A DNA stretch of 64,000 nucleotides. It comes from Eubacteriales bacterium (GTDB lineage Bacteria; Bacillota; Clostridia; Lachnospirales; Lachnospiraceae). The stretch lies in NCBI GenBank assembly GCA_030537135.1, contig JAUNOP010000008.1, positions 1-64,000 of the forward strand, given 5' to 3'. The notes under the pieces were generated by a model that had not been told where the DNA came from, ran no database searches, and saw only the letters and a program-made list of their open reading frames with translations. Numbering within the stretch: the stretch's first letter is position 1; each line of letters opens with the position of its first letter. Shown piece after piece: positions 34,531 to 44,596 of the stretch. A program made the position numbers and the translations under genes.

Positions 34531-35232
34531 ATGGCAAATATTCTTGTCTGCGATGATGACAAAGAAATTGTGGAGGCCATTGAAATCTATCTGACTCAGG
34601 AGGGCTATCATGTCCTCAAGGCCTATGACGGCCAGGAGGCGATACGGGTTCTGGAGAGCAATCCCGTGGATCTCCTGGTGATTGACATTATGATGCCGCG
34701 GCTCGACGGCATTCGCGCCACCTTAAAAATCAGAGAAAAAAATCCTCTTCCAATTATCATCCTCTCTGCTAAATCTGAAGATGCAGACAAAATCCTGGGA
34801 CTGAATGTAGGCGCAGACGATTATGTCACAAAGCCCTTCAATCCTCTGGAGCTGGTGGCAAGAGTAAAATCCCAGATTCGCAGATACACAAGACTCGGCT
34901 CTGCTGTACAGCAGAAGGAAAACAGCCGTATTTTTGAGACAGGAGGTCTGTCCATTGATGATGAACGCAAGGAGGTTCGCGTAGACGGGGAGCTTGTGAG
35001 GCTCACGCCGATTGAATACCAGATTCTCCTGTTTCTGGTAAAAAACAAAGGTAAGGTCTTTTCCATCAGCCAGATTTATGAAAAAATCTGGAAAGAGGAC
35101 GCGATTGCAGCCGACAATACCGTTGCCGTACATATCCGGCATATACGGGAAAAAATCGAAATCAATCCCAAAGACCCCCGTTATTTAAAGGTTGTATGGG
35201 GAATTGGCTACAAGATTGAAAATATATCATGA
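34531..35232 (+). CDS. OmpR/PhoB-family response regulator
   Basis: 233 residues from ATG 34531 with GGAGG eight bases upstream. The receiver has DDD at 8-10, phospho-acceptor in LLVIDIMMPRLDG, a conserved threonine/serine in IIILSAKSED and lysine in YVTKPFNP. The winged-helix C-terminal domain has VRLTPIEYQILLFLVKNKG and NTVAVHIRHIREKIE. It is encoded 35 bases before its cognate kinase gene. The arrangement and motifs resemble VanR/PhoP-type systems; the target genes are unknown. Confidence 0.93.
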   Translation: MANILVCDDDKEIVEAIEIYLTQEGYHVLKAYDGQEAIRVLESNPVDLLVIDIMMPRLDGIRATLKIREKNPLPIIILSAKSEDADKILGLNVGADDYVTKPFNPLELVARVKSQIRRYTRLGSAVQQKENSRIFETGGLSIDDERKEVRVDGELVRLTPIEYQILLFLVKNKGKVFSISQIYEKIWKEDAIAADNTVAVHIRHIREKIEINPKDPRYLKVVWGIGYKIENIS

Positions 35233-35266
35233 TTTTTCATGATGCAAAGCAGAAAGGGGAATATAT

Positions 35267-37810
35267 ATGAATAAGAAATGGTATCACAGCAGCTTTTCAA
35301 AAGCAATTTTAATTTTTATGGCACATCTGGCAGCCTCCATTGCAGCTCCCTGCATGATTCTGGTAATCGCCCTCTTCTCTCAGGGCTTCCAGTTTTCAGA
35401 CGGTTCCAGCGGCGTATATACAAAGTCTCAGATTTTCTCTGATAAATTATATAATGATTCCATGAAAATATTGAATGCTGTTCGTTATCAGGAATATCTT
35501 GGAGACACAGACGTTCCTTCTGACAGAATAGTAGATATAGCAGAAATACAAAGCAATGATTCTCTGACCTACAAGAATACCTCTGGCTTTGCCTACTCTC
35601 TCAAGGATCTGCAGAATTGGTACAATTCCTCCGGAAGCTACTGGTATTCCTCCTCTTCTGATAATTCCATCGTTGTCTGTGAGAAGCCAGACCACACGTA
35701 TGTTTATTATACTTTTGAGGAATTTTCAGATCTGTACAGCAGGCAGCTCCTGGAATTCACCTACAGCATTGACAGGGACACCTCATACGACTCTCTGGAA
35801 GCATTGTTCCTTGCCCTCAGATACTCTCAGTACACAGAAGCACAGGATTTTAATATTAAATCTGTGAAAGACACTCAAAAGAATGTTACCTATACGAATC
35901 TCTGGTCCTATACAGGCGAAATCACAGAGGAAAAATATTCTCCAGATGGCTATGAGAGCATTCTTGACATGGCAAACAATGAACCGAACTGGAACGGCCG
36001 TCTGGAGGAAGCCTATGACGCCCTTGACGACGCCCTGGGTAAGGTAGGAACTGCCCTGAATTCTGCCAGACTCCTGGAGGATTATAAGGAAGGAAATACA
36101 AATCTCACCTACCTGTTTATCAGTGAAAAGGCAAATAAGGTCTTCTCCAACAAAGCCTCCTATCAGTCAAATGCAAAAGCAGCGCTGGATGAAATGCAAA
36201 AGCAGGAGCTTTATCTCATTATGCGTCCTACTCTTTCAGAGAGCGAGACCTCTCTTTCCGGCATAGACCTGTCCATGTGGCAGGAGATGATAACATCACA
36301 TTCCGGCTATACCGATGATTTTGTTTTTGCAATAACTGTAGACGAAAAATTTCCGATTCAGGATACACTGGCAAGTCAAAAGGAGGATTATGAGAAGTAC
36401 GCTCCTCTGGGAGTTCCATCCATGGCTTCCATTGGATTGTGCGCTGTAGTCTTTGTCCTCATTCTCGGTATCCTGACCGCTGCTGCCGGAAAAAAGGCCT
36501 CTGACAGCCACATATATCTGAGCTTTTTTGACAAATGGTTCACAGAGCCTGCCGCTGGCCTGGTAATCGGCATATGGATTTTGGGAATCGCATTTTCTCT
36601 GGAAATTATGGACTGCCAAAACAGTGTAGACGCTCTGGCTGTCTGGTCTGTTCTCCGGGCGCTTTTTACCTGCGCTATGTTTCTTATCGGCTATCTGAGT
36701 CTGGTAAGAAGAATCAAAGCAAAGAATTTATGGAAAAACAGCTTCCTGCGCTGGCTGCTGCTTCTTATAAAGAAGCTTTGGACTGTGTTTCTCGACTTTT
36801 ACAGAGAGCTTGCAAAAAATATGCACAGTGTCCTCAAAATGATTCTGGTTGTAGGAGTTTTTCTTTTTACACAGTTTGCCCTGTGCGGCATCATCTTCTC
36901 TGGCGGGGCAGGATGTCTCCTCTTTCTGGCAGCCATTGACATAGCAGCCATGTACTACTTTCTGAAAAGAGCAAACGGATGGCAGAAGATTCTGGATGGT
37001 CTGAGGAAAATCACAGGCGGAGACCTCCAATACAAAATTCCTGTGGAGAAGCTCGCAGGAGAGCAGCTCACCATTGCAGAATCTATTAACTCCATAGGAG
37101 ACGGACTCAACAAGGCTGTAGAAAACAGCGTCAAAAACGAGCGCATGAAAACAGAGCTGATTACCAATGTATCCCACGACATCAAGACGCCTCTGACCTC
37201 TATTATCAACTATATTGATCTTTTGAAAAGGGAAAATCTGGATGATCCAAAGATTCAGGGCTATATCGAGATTCTGGAGGCCAAAGCACAGAGGCTCAAG
37301 GTTCTGACAGAGGATGTTGTGGAAGCTTCCAAGGCCAGCACTGGAAATATTTCTCTGGAAATGGCAGATTTGAATTTTGTGGAAATGATTAATCAGGTCA
37401 TGGGCGAATTTGAAGAAAAATTTGAGCAGAAACGCCTCACCATGGTCGTAAATCTTCCGACAGAGCCGGTTTTTATCCGCGCAGACGGCAGGCGTCTGTG
37501 GAGGGTTCTGGAAAATCTCTTTAACAACGCGGCAAAATATGCTATGCAGGGAACCAGAGTATATGTAGATTTGCAGACGCAGAACCAGCAGGCAGACCTT
37601 TGCCTCAAAAACATCTCCGCACAGCCTCTTAATTTCTCTGCTGATGAGCTGACAGAGCGCTTTATCCGGGGAGATGTATCCAGAAACACAGAAGGAAGCG
37701 GTCTTGGACTCTCTATTGCAAAGAGCCTGACCACTCTCCAGGGAGGCGAATTCACCCTGTATCTGGACGGAGATTTATTTAAGGTTGTCATTTCCTTTCG
37801 CACTCGCTGA
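35267..37810 (+). CDS. multi-pass sensor histidine kinase
   Basis: 847 residues. One membrane helix (about 13-36) precedes a large extracytoplasmic region of roughly 340 residues rich in Tyr, Ser and Asp. Several further helices (about 385-590) follow, then HAMP-like segment RKITGGDLQYKIPVEKLAGE, dimerisation helix with NVSHDIKTPLTSIINY (His637) and ATPase motifs RVLENLFNNAAKYAM and GSGLGLSIAKSLTTLQGG. The several internal membrane helices make it larger than ordinary PhoR/VanS kinases. The ligand is unknown. It ends at a strong terminator. Confidence 0.9.
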   Translation: MNKKWYHSSFSKAILIFMAHLAASIAAPCMILVIALFSQGFQFSDGSSGVYTKSQIFSDKLYNDSMKILNAVRYQEYLGDTDVPSDRIVDIAEIQSNDSLTYKNTSGFAYSLKDLQNWYNSSGSYWYSSSSDNSIVVCEKPDHTYVYYTFEEFSDLYSRQLLEFTYSIDRDTSYDSLEALFLALRYSQYTEAQDFNIKSVKDTQKNVTYTNLWSYTGEITEEKYSPDGYESILDMANNEPNWNGRLEEAYDALDDALGKVGTALNSARLLEDYKEGNTNLTYLFISEKANKVFSNKASYQSNAKAALDEMQKQELYLIMRPTLSESETSLSGIDLSMWQEMITSHSGYTDDFVFAITVDEKFPIQDTLASQKEDYEKYAPLGVPSMASIGLCAVVFVLILGILTAAAGKKASDSHIYLSFFDKWFTEPAAGLVIGIWILGIAFSLEIMDCQNSVDALAVWSVLRALFTCAMFLIGYLSLVRRIKAKNLWKNSFLRWLLLLIKKLWTVFLDFYRELAKNMHSVLKMILVVGVFLFTQFALCGIIFSGGAGCLLFLAAIDIAAMYYFLKRANGWQKILDGLRKITGGDLQYKIPVEKLAGEQLTIAESINSIGDGLNKAVENSVKNERMKTELITNVSHDIKTPLTSIINYIDLLKRENLDDPKIQGYIEILEAKAQRLKVLTEDVVEASKASTGNISLEMADLNFVEMINQVMGEFEEKFEQKRLTMVVNLPTEPVFIRADGRRLWRVLENLFNNAAKYAMQGTRVYVDLQTQNQQADLCLKNISAQPLNFSADELTERFIRGDVSRNTEGSGLGLSIAKSLTTLQGGEFTLYLDGDLFKVVISFRTR

Positions 37811-37821
37811 GGCTTTCTCTT

Positions 37822-37866
37822 AAAAGAAAAGAAGCTGCCGGAATTTTCGGCAGCTTCTTTTCTTTT
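37822..37866. terminator. bidirectional terminator after the kinase gene
   Basis: A 19-bp perfect stem: AAAAGAAAAGAAGCTGCCG, loop GAATTTT, and the complement. T-rich ends lie on both strands between convergent genes. Confidence 0.9.
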
Positions 37867-37936
37867 TTCTCATTAAGGCAGCAGCTTTAATATATCACAG
37901 CAAAAAGTCACTCGCCTCTAAGGTGGTGAGACTACG

Positions 37937-40165
37937 TCACTCCAGCTTAATTCCTGCCAGAGCCTTGGCAAAAGCATTGTTCACAGGCTCCTTTGCTTCC
38001 TCTCTCTGTCTGCTCAGATACTTCTGGACGTCTCTCTTGCTGACTCCTGCCCCCTCCTTTGCCCTTCGATTCTGAAATGCAGAGAGCTTTTCCTTATATC
38101 CGCATACGCAGACAAAGGTCTCCTCCTTGCCCTTAACCAGCATTTCCATCCTCTTATGACACTTGGGGCAGCGCGCGTTTGTGGTTCTGGATATTGTCTC
38201 CCTGTATCCGCATTCTCTGTCCTGGCACACCAGCAGCTTTGCATTCTTTCCGTTCACCGCAAGGAGCCTTTTGCCGCAGTTCGGACAAATCTTATTGGTA
38301 ATATTTTCATGCTTAAAGCTCCCCTCTCCTGTGCGAATCTCCTCCACAAGCTCCGTGGTATACCTCTGAATATCGGAAAGAAAGCTCTCCTTTCTGCACT
38401 CTCCCTTTTCAATCCTTGAGAGCTTCATCTCCCAGTCTGCAGTAAGCTCTGGCTTTTTCAGATCCTCCGGCACCAGCTCAAGGAGCTGTCTGGCCTTTGA
38501 GGTAATATAAATTTCATTTCCCTTCTTCTCCATAAGAAAGGTGGAAAACAGCTTTTCAATAATATCTGCTCTGGTGGCAACCGTTCCAAGTCCTCCTGTC
38601 TCTCCCAGCGTCTTTGCCGCCTTTGCATCCCTGCTCTCCATGTATTTCACAGGATTTTCCATAGCAGCCAGAAGTGCTGCCTCAGTAAAACGCGCAGGAG
38701 GCTTTGTTTTTCCTGTGTGCAGCTCTGTTCTTTGGATTTTAAGGAGTGCGCCCTTCTTCAGCTCTGGAAGCCTCTGGTTTTTGGGCGCTCTCCCATCCTG
38801 CTCTTCCTTGCTCTCATCCTCATCAAAGAATTTCTCCTCAGAATCCAGACCGTTTTCTCTGGCATACACTGCCTGCCATCCAATCTGCTTCATCACTCTG
38901 CCCTGCGCCTGAAAATCATACCCCTGCGCCGTGGCGCGAAGCGTAACCTGCTCATACTCTGCCGGAGGATACAGTACGCTTAAGAAACGGCGCACCACCA
39001 TGTCATAGATTTTTCTCTCCTCATTTGTCATATGGTCAAGCTGTACATACTGCTCTGTCGGAATAATGGCATGATGATCGCTGACCTTCTTATCATCCAC
39101 AAAGCTTCCATTGCTCTGAATCGGCTTTCTAAGCAGCACTGCCGCTGCTTTCTTATATGGGCCTGTCCCACAGGCCTTCAGCCGCTCTATGATCGTTCCC
39201 ACCACATCGCTTCCAATATACCGCGAGTCTGTTCTGGGATACGTGAGAACCTTATGATTTTCATAGAGTCTCTGCATAATGTTCAATGTCTCCTTGGCAG
39301 AGAAGCCATATTTCTGGTTTGCCTCTCTCTGAAGGGTTGTGAGGTCATAGAGTCCGGGGGCAAAGGTTTTTTTTGCCTTTTTATCAACCTCTGTGATGGT
39401 AAGCGCCTGACCGGAGAGGGCGCTTCTTACCTGCTCTGCTCTTTCTCTTTGAAAGGTGGTAAAACCTCCGCTCTTTTCTTCTCTCCAGGCAAAGCGCACG
39501 CCCTCTGCTTCTGCATATACCCCATAATATTCCTTTGGCACAAAACGCCGGATTTCCTCCTCTCTCTTTGCAATCATGGCAAGGGTGGGAGTCTGTACAC
39601 GTCCGCACGAAAGCTGTGCATTGTACTTACAGGTCAGGGCGCGGGTAGCATTAATGCCGACAAGCCAGTCAGCCGCAGCACGGGACACTGCCGCATGATA
39701 CAAATTATCATATTCTCTTCCATCCTTCAGATGCGCAAAGCCCTCTCGAATCGCCTTGTCTGTGACAGAAGAAATCCAGAGCCTCTTTATAGGCTTTTTG
39801 CACCCGGATTTTTCCAGAATCCAGCGCGCAACCAGCTCTCCCTCCCGTCCAGCGTCCGTTGCAATGATAATGTCTCTGACATCCTGACGGAAGAGGTGGT
39901 TCTTCACAATTTTGTACTGCTTTCCTGTCTGGGGAATCACCACCAGCTTCATTTCCTTTGGAAGCATGGGAAGATAGGAAAGCTCCCATTTTTCATATTT
40001 TTTGTCATATTCCTGAGGGTCTGCCAGTGTGACAAGATGTCCAAGCGCCCAGGTAATAACATATTCCTTCCCTTCCAGCGCTCCTGCATTGCTCTGGGTA
40101 CAATGCAAAACCCTGGCAATGTCACGGGCAACAGAGGGCTTCTCTGCGATTACCAATGATTTCAT
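37937..40165 (-). CDS. topB: DNA topoisomerase III
   Basis: 742 residues from ATG 40165, which has GGAGG five bases upstream; the ATG 15 bases earlier overlaps that site. A TOPRIM domain (SLVIAEKPSVARDIARVL, ATDAGREGELVARWI) is followed by the type IA core with catalytic Tyr in TYPRTDSRYIG (near 310) and LSCGRVQTPTLAMI. At the C-terminus there are cysteine pairs CPNCGKRLLAVNG and CPKCHKRMEML that form zinc ribbons. It is a type IA topoisomerase acting on single-stranded regions and precatenanes. There are no relaxase or conjugation genes around it, so this is probably the chromosomal copy rather than an ICE-borne one. Confidence 0.93.
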   Translation of the reverse strand: MKSLVIAEKPSVARDIARVLHCTQSNAGALEGKEYVITWALGHLVTLADPQEYDKKYEKWELSYLPMLPKEMKLVVIPQTGKQYKIVKNHLFRQDVRDIIIATDAGREGELVARWILEKSGCKKPIKRLWISSVTDKAIREGFAHLKDGREYDNLYHAAVSRAAADWLVGINATRALTCKYNAQLSCGRVQTPTLAMIAKREEEIRRFVPKEYYGVYAEAEGVRFAWREEKSGGFTTFQRERAEQVRSALSGQALTITEVDKKAKKTFAPGLYDLTTLQREANQKYGFSAKETLNIMQRLYENHKVLTYPRTDSRYIGSDVVGTIIERLKACGTGPYKKAAAVLLRKPIQSNGSFVDDKKVSDHHAIIPTEQYVQLDHMTNEERKIYDMVVRRFLSVLYPPAEYEQVTLRATAQGYDFQAQGRVMKQIGWQAVYARENGLDSEEKFFDEDESKEEQDGRAPKNQRLPELKKGALLKIQRTELHTGKTKPPARFTEAALLAAMENPVKYMESRDAKAAKTLGETGGLGTVATRADIIEKLFSTFLMEKKGNEIYITSKARQLLELVPEDLKKPELTADWEMKLSRIEKGECRKESFLSDIQRYTTELVEEIRTGEGSFKHENITNKICPNCGKRLLAVNGKNAKLLVCQDRECGYRETISRTTNARCPKCHKRMEMLVKGKEETFVCVCGYKEKLSAFQNRRAKEGAGVSKRDVQKYLSRQREEAKEPVNNAFAKALAGIKLE

Positions 40166-40304
40166 CAAATCCTCCTTCATTTACCATTACCGAAATTATC
40201 CACACATTTTTTCATTTCAGTTTTATCTTAACAGAGAATCTTATATTCTGCAAATCTTTTCCAGTGCATTTCTCTTCTTTCAGGCTCCCACCAATTATAA
40301 CAAT

Positions 40305-40341
40305 CAAAGAAAAAGGAGACAGCTCTCTCAAAGCGTCTCCT
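40305..40341 (-). terminator. terminator of dapL
   Basis: On the minus strand AGGAGAC and GTCTCCT close a 14-base loop, followed by TTTTCTTTG. Confidence 0.75.
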
Positions 40342-40365
40342 CTACAGTCAGATTCTTGATTCTGT

Positions 40366-41580
40366 TTACATGCTTTTCAGTCTCTTTACAGCCTCAAGTG
40401 TATTTTCATAGCTTCCAAAGGCTGTCAGACGGAAAAAGCCCTCTCCCTGAGCGCCAAAGCCGGAGCCAGGAGTTCCCACAATATGGAGCTTATTCAGGAG
40501 ATAGTCAAAGAATTCCCAGGAAGTCATATTGTCTGCTGTCTTCAGCCAGATATAAGGAGAATTCACACCGCCGTATGCTGTAAAGCCGGCTTCTGTAAGA
40601 CCTGCCTTAATGGTTCTGGCATTGCGCATATAGTAAGCAATCTGCTCCTTAAGCTGTGCCTTTCCTGCCTCTGAATACACAGCCTCGCCTGCTCTCTGTA
40701 CGATATAGGGAGCGCCGTTAAACTTGGTTCCATGTCTTCTCGCCCACAGGCTGTGAAGAGAGACGCCCCCTCGCACCAGCTCCTTTGGAATCACCGTGTA
40801 GCCCAGGCGCAGGCCTGTAAAGCCGGCGTTCTTGGAAAAGCTTCTGGTCTCAATGGCACAGGTTTTGGCGCCCTCGCATTCATAAATGCTGTGAGGAACC
40901 CCCTCCTCTGCAATATAGGCCTCATAGGCTGCGTCATAGAAAATCACAGCGCCCGTCTTATTCGCATAATCCACCCACTCCTGAAGTTCAGACTTCCTGA
41001 TAGCCTCTCCTGTAGGGTTATTCGGGAAGCACAGATAGATTAAATCAGGCGTCTCTGAGGGGAGTTCTGGGAGAAAGTTATTCTCCTCTCTGCATGGCAT
41101 ATAAATCACGCCGTCAAAATTTTCTCTTTCTTTGTTATACATACCGGTTCTTCCTGCCATAACATTGCTGTCCACATACACCGGATACACTGGATCGCAC
41201 ACGGCGATTTTATTATCCACGGCAAAAATCTCCTGAAGATTTCCGCAGTCGCATTTTGCGCCGTCTGACACAAAAATTTCATCTGCCTGAATGTCACAGC
41301 CCCTTGCCTGAAAATCATTCTCTGCAATGGCATTTCTCAGAAAATCATAACCCAGATCCGGCGCATAGCCGCGGAAGGTCTCCCTGGACGCCATCTCATC
41401 CACCGCCCCATGCAAAGCCTCGATAATAGCCGGAACCAAAGGCTCTGTCACATCGCCGATCCCCAGACGGATAATCTCTGCCTCAGGATGCGCCTTCTGA
41501 TAGGCATTTACCTTTTTTGCAACTGTGGAAAACAGATAGCTTCCCGGAAGCTTCTGATAATTGTCGTTCATCTTAACCAT
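40366..41580 (-). CDS. dapL: LL-diaminopimelate aminotransferase
   Basis: 404 residues, fold type I PLP enzyme. Key segments are LGIGDVTEPLVPAIIEAL, FVSDGAKCDCGNLQEIF, CFPNNPTGEAIRK, FYDAAYEAYI and the PLP lysine in RSFSKNAGFTGLRLGY (near residue 250). DapL converts tetrahydrodipicolinate directly to LL-diaminopimelate with glutamate as donor, shortening the lysine and peptidoglycan pathway; it is characteristic of Clostridia and a few other groups. The amino donor links it to the glutamate genes nearby. It is transcribed from its own promoter immediately after gatB. Confidence 0.93.
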   Translation of the reverse strand: MVKMNDNYQKLPGSYLFSTVAKKVNAYQKAHPEAEIIRLGIGDVTEPLVPAIIEALHGAVDEMASRETFRGYAPDLGYDFLRNAIAENDFQARGCDIQADEIFVSDGAKCDCGNLQEIFAVDNKIAVCDPVYPVYVDSNVMAGRTGMYNKERENFDGVIYMPCREENNFLPELPSETPDLIYLCFPNNPTGEAIRKSELQEWVDYANKTGAVIFYDAAYEAYIAEEGVPHSIYECEGAKTCAIETRSFSKNAGFTGLRLGYTVIPKELVRGGVSLHSLWARRHGTKFNGAPYIVQRAGEAVYSEAGKAQLKEQIAYYMRNARTIKAGLTEAGFTAYGGVNSPYIWLKTADNMTSWEFFDYLLNKLHIVGTPGSGFGAQGEGFFRLTAFGSYENTLEAVKRLKSM

Positions 41581-41596
41581 GATTAACTCCTACTCT

Positions 41597-41619
41597 GAAA
41601 TCCCCCCTGGGGGGATTTC
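41597..41619 (-). repeat. perfect 23-bp palindrome in the dapL leader
   Basis: GAAATCCCCCC, one central base, GGGGGGATTTC. It lies between the promoter and the ribosome binding site. There is no U-run, so it is not a terminator; it could be an operator or an mRNA 5' hairpin. Confidence 0.7.
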
Positions 41620-41634
41620 TGTACTTTTTTGGTT

Positions 41635-41664
41635 ATTATAAGTCTGTATATATCCTCCTGTCAA
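41635..41664 (-). promoter_or_regulatory. promoter of dapL
   Basis: TTGACA (41664-41659), an 18-base spacer and TATAAT (41640-41635), starting 18 bases after the gatB stop codon. Confidence 0.85.
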
Positions 41665-41681
41665 GAAAATGCGAAAAACAA

Positions 41682-43118
41682 CTATTTCTGATTTACCAGC
41701 TTTTGGATGCACGCTCTTACTGCCGCCGGGTTCGCTTTGCCTCGCATCTCCTTCATCACCATTCCCACAAAGAAACCCAATACCTTGTCCTTGCCTCCCC
41801 GAAGCTCTGACAGAGGTCCTGGGTTGGCTTCCAGAATCCTGGAAACCGTGTCCTCCAAAAGCTTGGTATCCTCCACAATCTTCATGCCATGCTCTTCCAG
41901 GTAGGACAGGGGTTCTGTATTATCCAGAAAGACCCTCTCAAATACCTTTTTGGCATTCTGAGGACTCACCTCTCCCTTTTCCTGGGCCTTCATAAGATCT
42001 GCAAGATATTTTGGCTCAAAGCTTACCTGCTCTGCATCCATCCCATGCTCCTTCATCAGACGAAGCACTTCTCCCATGAACCAGTTTGCAGCCTTTTTCG
42101 GATTGCCGCACAGCAGGGCAGTTCTCTCGTACAGCTCTGCAAGCGCCCTGGATTCAGTCAGGACATGGGCGTCATATTCACTGAGGCCATACTCTGCCAT
42201 GTATCTTGCCTTTTTCTCGTCGCGAAGCTCTGGCTGTCTGCTTTTGATTTCCTCCATCCATGCATCGGAAATATGCACAGGCAAAAGGTCAGGATCCGGG
42301 AAGTACCGATAATCCTTGGCGTCCTCCTTGGAACGCATGGCATAGGAATATTCCTTGTTGTCATCCCATCTTCTTGTCTCCTGGTCTACTGTCCTTCCTT
42401 CCTCCAGAAGCTCTATCTGCCGCTCCCTCTCTCCTTCAATAGCCCTTGCTATGGCCTTAAAGGAATTCAGGTTCTTCATCTCTGTACGTGTTCCAAGCTT
42501 CTCTGTACCCATCTCTCTCACAGAAAGGTTCACATCTGCACGCATGGAGCCCTCCTGGAGCTTGCAGTCTGACACTCCCAGATACTGCATCATCAGACGC
42601 AACTTTTCCAGATACGCGATAACCTCCTCTGCGCTGCGCATATCTGGCTCTGACACAATCTCAATCAAAGGCACACCGCTTCTGTTATAATCCACAAGGG
42701 AGCAGTCCTCCCATTCATCATGAATCAGTTTTCCAGCGTCCTCCTCCATGTGCATCTCATGGATACGGATTTTCTTTTTTCCTGCAGAGGTCTCAATTTC
42801 CAGCCATCCGTCATAGCAAATGGGAAGATAAAGCTGGGAAATCTGATAGTTCTGAGGATTATCCGGATAAAAATAATTCTTTCTGTCAAACCTGCAGAAC
42901 TGGTGAATCTTACAATTTGCCGCAAGACCTGCTGCAATGGCAAATTCCACAACCTTCTTATTCAATACAGGCAGAGACCCCGGCATTCCGGTGCAGACCG
43001 GACAGGTATGGGTATTGGGCGCTCCTCCGAATTCTGTGGAGCAGCCGCAGAAAATTTTTGTTTTTGTTGCAAGCTCTACATGAACCTCCAGGCCTATGAT
43101 TGTCTCATATTGCTTCAT
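41682..43118 (-). CDS. gatB: Asp-tRNA(Asn)/Glu-tRNA(Gln) amidotransferase subunit B
   Basis: 478 residues. IIGLEVHVELATKTKIFCGC at the N-terminus, zinc ligands in CGCSTEF and CPVCTGMPGSLP, the kinase active region RKNYFYPDNPQNYQISQ, and a C-terminal YqeY-like tail (about 330-478). GatB phosphorylates the misacylated tRNA and receives ammonia from GatA. The gene overlaps the gatA stop by one base (TAATG), so translation is coupled. Confidence 0.95.
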   Translation of the reverse strand: MKQYETIIGLEVHVELATKTKIFCGCSTEFGGAPNTHTCPVCTGMPGSLPVLNKKVVEFAIAAGLAANCKIHQFCRFDRKNYFYPDNPQNYQISQLYLPICYDGWLEIETSAGKKKIRIHEMHMEEDAGKLIHDEWEDCSLVDYNRSGVPLIEIVSEPDMRSAEEVIAYLEKLRLMMQYLGVSDCKLQEGSMRADVNLSVREMGTEKLGTRTEMKNLNSFKAIARAIEGERERQIELLEEGRTVDQETRRWDDNKEYSYAMRSKEDAKDYRYFPDPDLLPVHISDAWMEEIKSRQPELRDEKKARYMAEYGLSEYDAHVLTESRALAELYERTALLCGNPKKAANWFMGEVLRLMKEHGMDAEQVSFEPKYLADLMKAQEKGEVSPQNAKKVFERVFLDNTEPLSYLEEHGMKIVEDTKLLEDTVSRILEANPGPLSELRGGKDKVLGFFVGMVMKEMRGKANPAAVRACIQKLVNQK

Positions 43119-44587
43119 TATGCCATCCCCCTCTCTGCTGCCGTCTCAAAGCGTCCCCTGTATGCCTCATACGCAGAGGCAGCGCAGAGAAGCTTTTTCT
43201 CCTGCAAAAGTCCTCCAATAATCTGCATTCCTATGGGAAGACCCTCCCTGTCCCTGCCGCAGGGAAGACTGATTCCCGGAAGGCCGCACAGATTTACGGC
43301 GACCGTATAAATATCGCCCAGATACATAGTGAGCGGATCCTTCAGACTCTCCCCGATTCTGGGAGCTGTGTAGGGGGCTGCCGGAGCCAGGATCACATCA
43401 TATTTCTGAAAAGCAGCAGTAAACTCCCGCTGAATCAGAGCCTTTGTTCGCAAAGCCTTCAGATAATAGGCGTCATAATACCCGGAACTCAGCACAAAGG
43501 AGCCAAGCATGATTCTTCGCTTCACCTCTTCCCCAAAGCCCAGAGAACGGGTGCGCTTGTACATATCATGAAGTCCCTCATAGTCTGACGCGCGGAAGCC
43601 ATATTTTACACCGTCAAAGCGTTCCAGATTGGAGCTTGCCTCTGCACAGGCAATAATATAGTAAGCGGGAATCATATATTTCACGGTTTTCAGAGAAAAG
43701 AATTCCACAGAGGCTCCCATTGTCTCATAGGCCTTTAAAGCCTCCAGAAAAGAGGCCTTTACCTCCTCTGTGATTCCCTCTGCCAGAAATTCCTCGGGAA
43801 CGCCGATTTTCATTCCCTTTACCTCGCCGGTAAGCGCAGAGGAAAAGTCCAGATCCCCTCTTTTTATAGATGTGCTGTCCTTTTGATCCTTTCCTGCAAG
43901 AATCTCAAGAAGAGCCGCGCAGTCTGCTGTATTCTTTCCCACAGGTCCAATCTGATCCAGGGATGAGGCATAGGCAATCAGTCCATACCTGGATACAGTT
44001 CCATAGGTCGGCTTGATTCCTGTCACCCCACAGAAAGCGCTTGGCTGGCGAATAGAGCCTCCTGTGTCAGAGCCAAGGGCCAAAAAGGCTTCTCCGGCTG
44101 CCACTGCCGCGCAGGAGCCTCCTGATGAACCGCCCGGAACGCAGGCTGTGTTCCAGGGGTTTCTTGTTGTCTGGTAGGCAGAGGTCTCTGTTGTGCTTCC
44201 CATGGCAAACTCGTCCATATTTGTTTTTCCTATCATCACCATGCCGGCTGCTCTTAATCTGGAAATCACCTCTGCATCATAGGCAGGCACAAAATTTTCC
44301 AGAATTTTGGAGGCGCAGGTTGTCCTTTTTCCATTGATGCAGATGTTGTCCTTCACAGCAACAGGAACTCCTGCCAGAGGGCTTCGGAAAATACCTTCTG
44401 CAATTTCTTTATCTGTCTGCTCTGCCTCCTTCAGAGCCTCCTTTCGGTAAATGTCCAGGTAAGACTGTGTTTTATCCTCCCATTTATCTATCTGGGAAAA
44501 TACAGATTTCACAGCCTCACAGGAGCTTATTTTTCTCTCCCTGATGGCTTTTGAAAGCTCAAGGGCTGTCATTTTCTCTATCTCCAT
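43118..44587 (-). CDS. gatA: Asp-tRNA(Asn)/Glu-tRNA(Gln) amidotransferase subunit A
   Basis: 489 residues of the amidase-signature family. The catalytic triad is visible as Lys in PVAVKDNICI, cis-Ser in the GGSIRQPSAFCG region and nucleophilic Ser nearby, after PGGSSGGSCAAVAAG (about 150). GatA hydrolyses glutamine and passes ammonia to GatB. It is second of three gat genes, ten bases after gatC. Confidence 0.95.
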   Translation of the reverse strand: MEIEKMTALELSKAIRERKISSCEAVKSVFSQIDKWEDKTQSYLDIYRKEALKEAEQTDKEIAEGIFRSPLAGVPVAVKDNICINGKRTTCASKILENFVPAYDAEVISRLRAAGMVMIGKTNMDEFAMGSTTETSAYQTTRNPWNTACVPGGSSGGSCAAVAAGEAFLALGSDTGGSIRQPSAFCGVTGIKPTYGTVSRYGLIAYASSLDQIGPVGKNTADCAALLEILAGKDQKDSTSIKRGDLDFSSALTGEVKGMKIGVPEEFLAEGITEEVKASFLEALKAYETMGASVEFFSLKTVKYMIPAYYIIACAEASSNLERFDGVKYGFRASDYEGLHDMYKRTRSLGFGEEVKRRIMLGSFVLSSGYYDAYYLKALRTKALIQREFTAAFQKYDVILAPAAPYTAPRIGESLKDPLTMYLGDIYTVAVNLCGLPGISLPCGRDREGLPIGMQIIGGLLQEKKLLCAASAYEAYRGRFETAAERGMA

Positions 44588-44596
44588 AATGCCCTC

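Noticed and set aside
39032..40159. 375-residue plus-strand frame opposite topB.
   Set aside because: Complement of a conserved topoisomerase gene; no independent coding signs.
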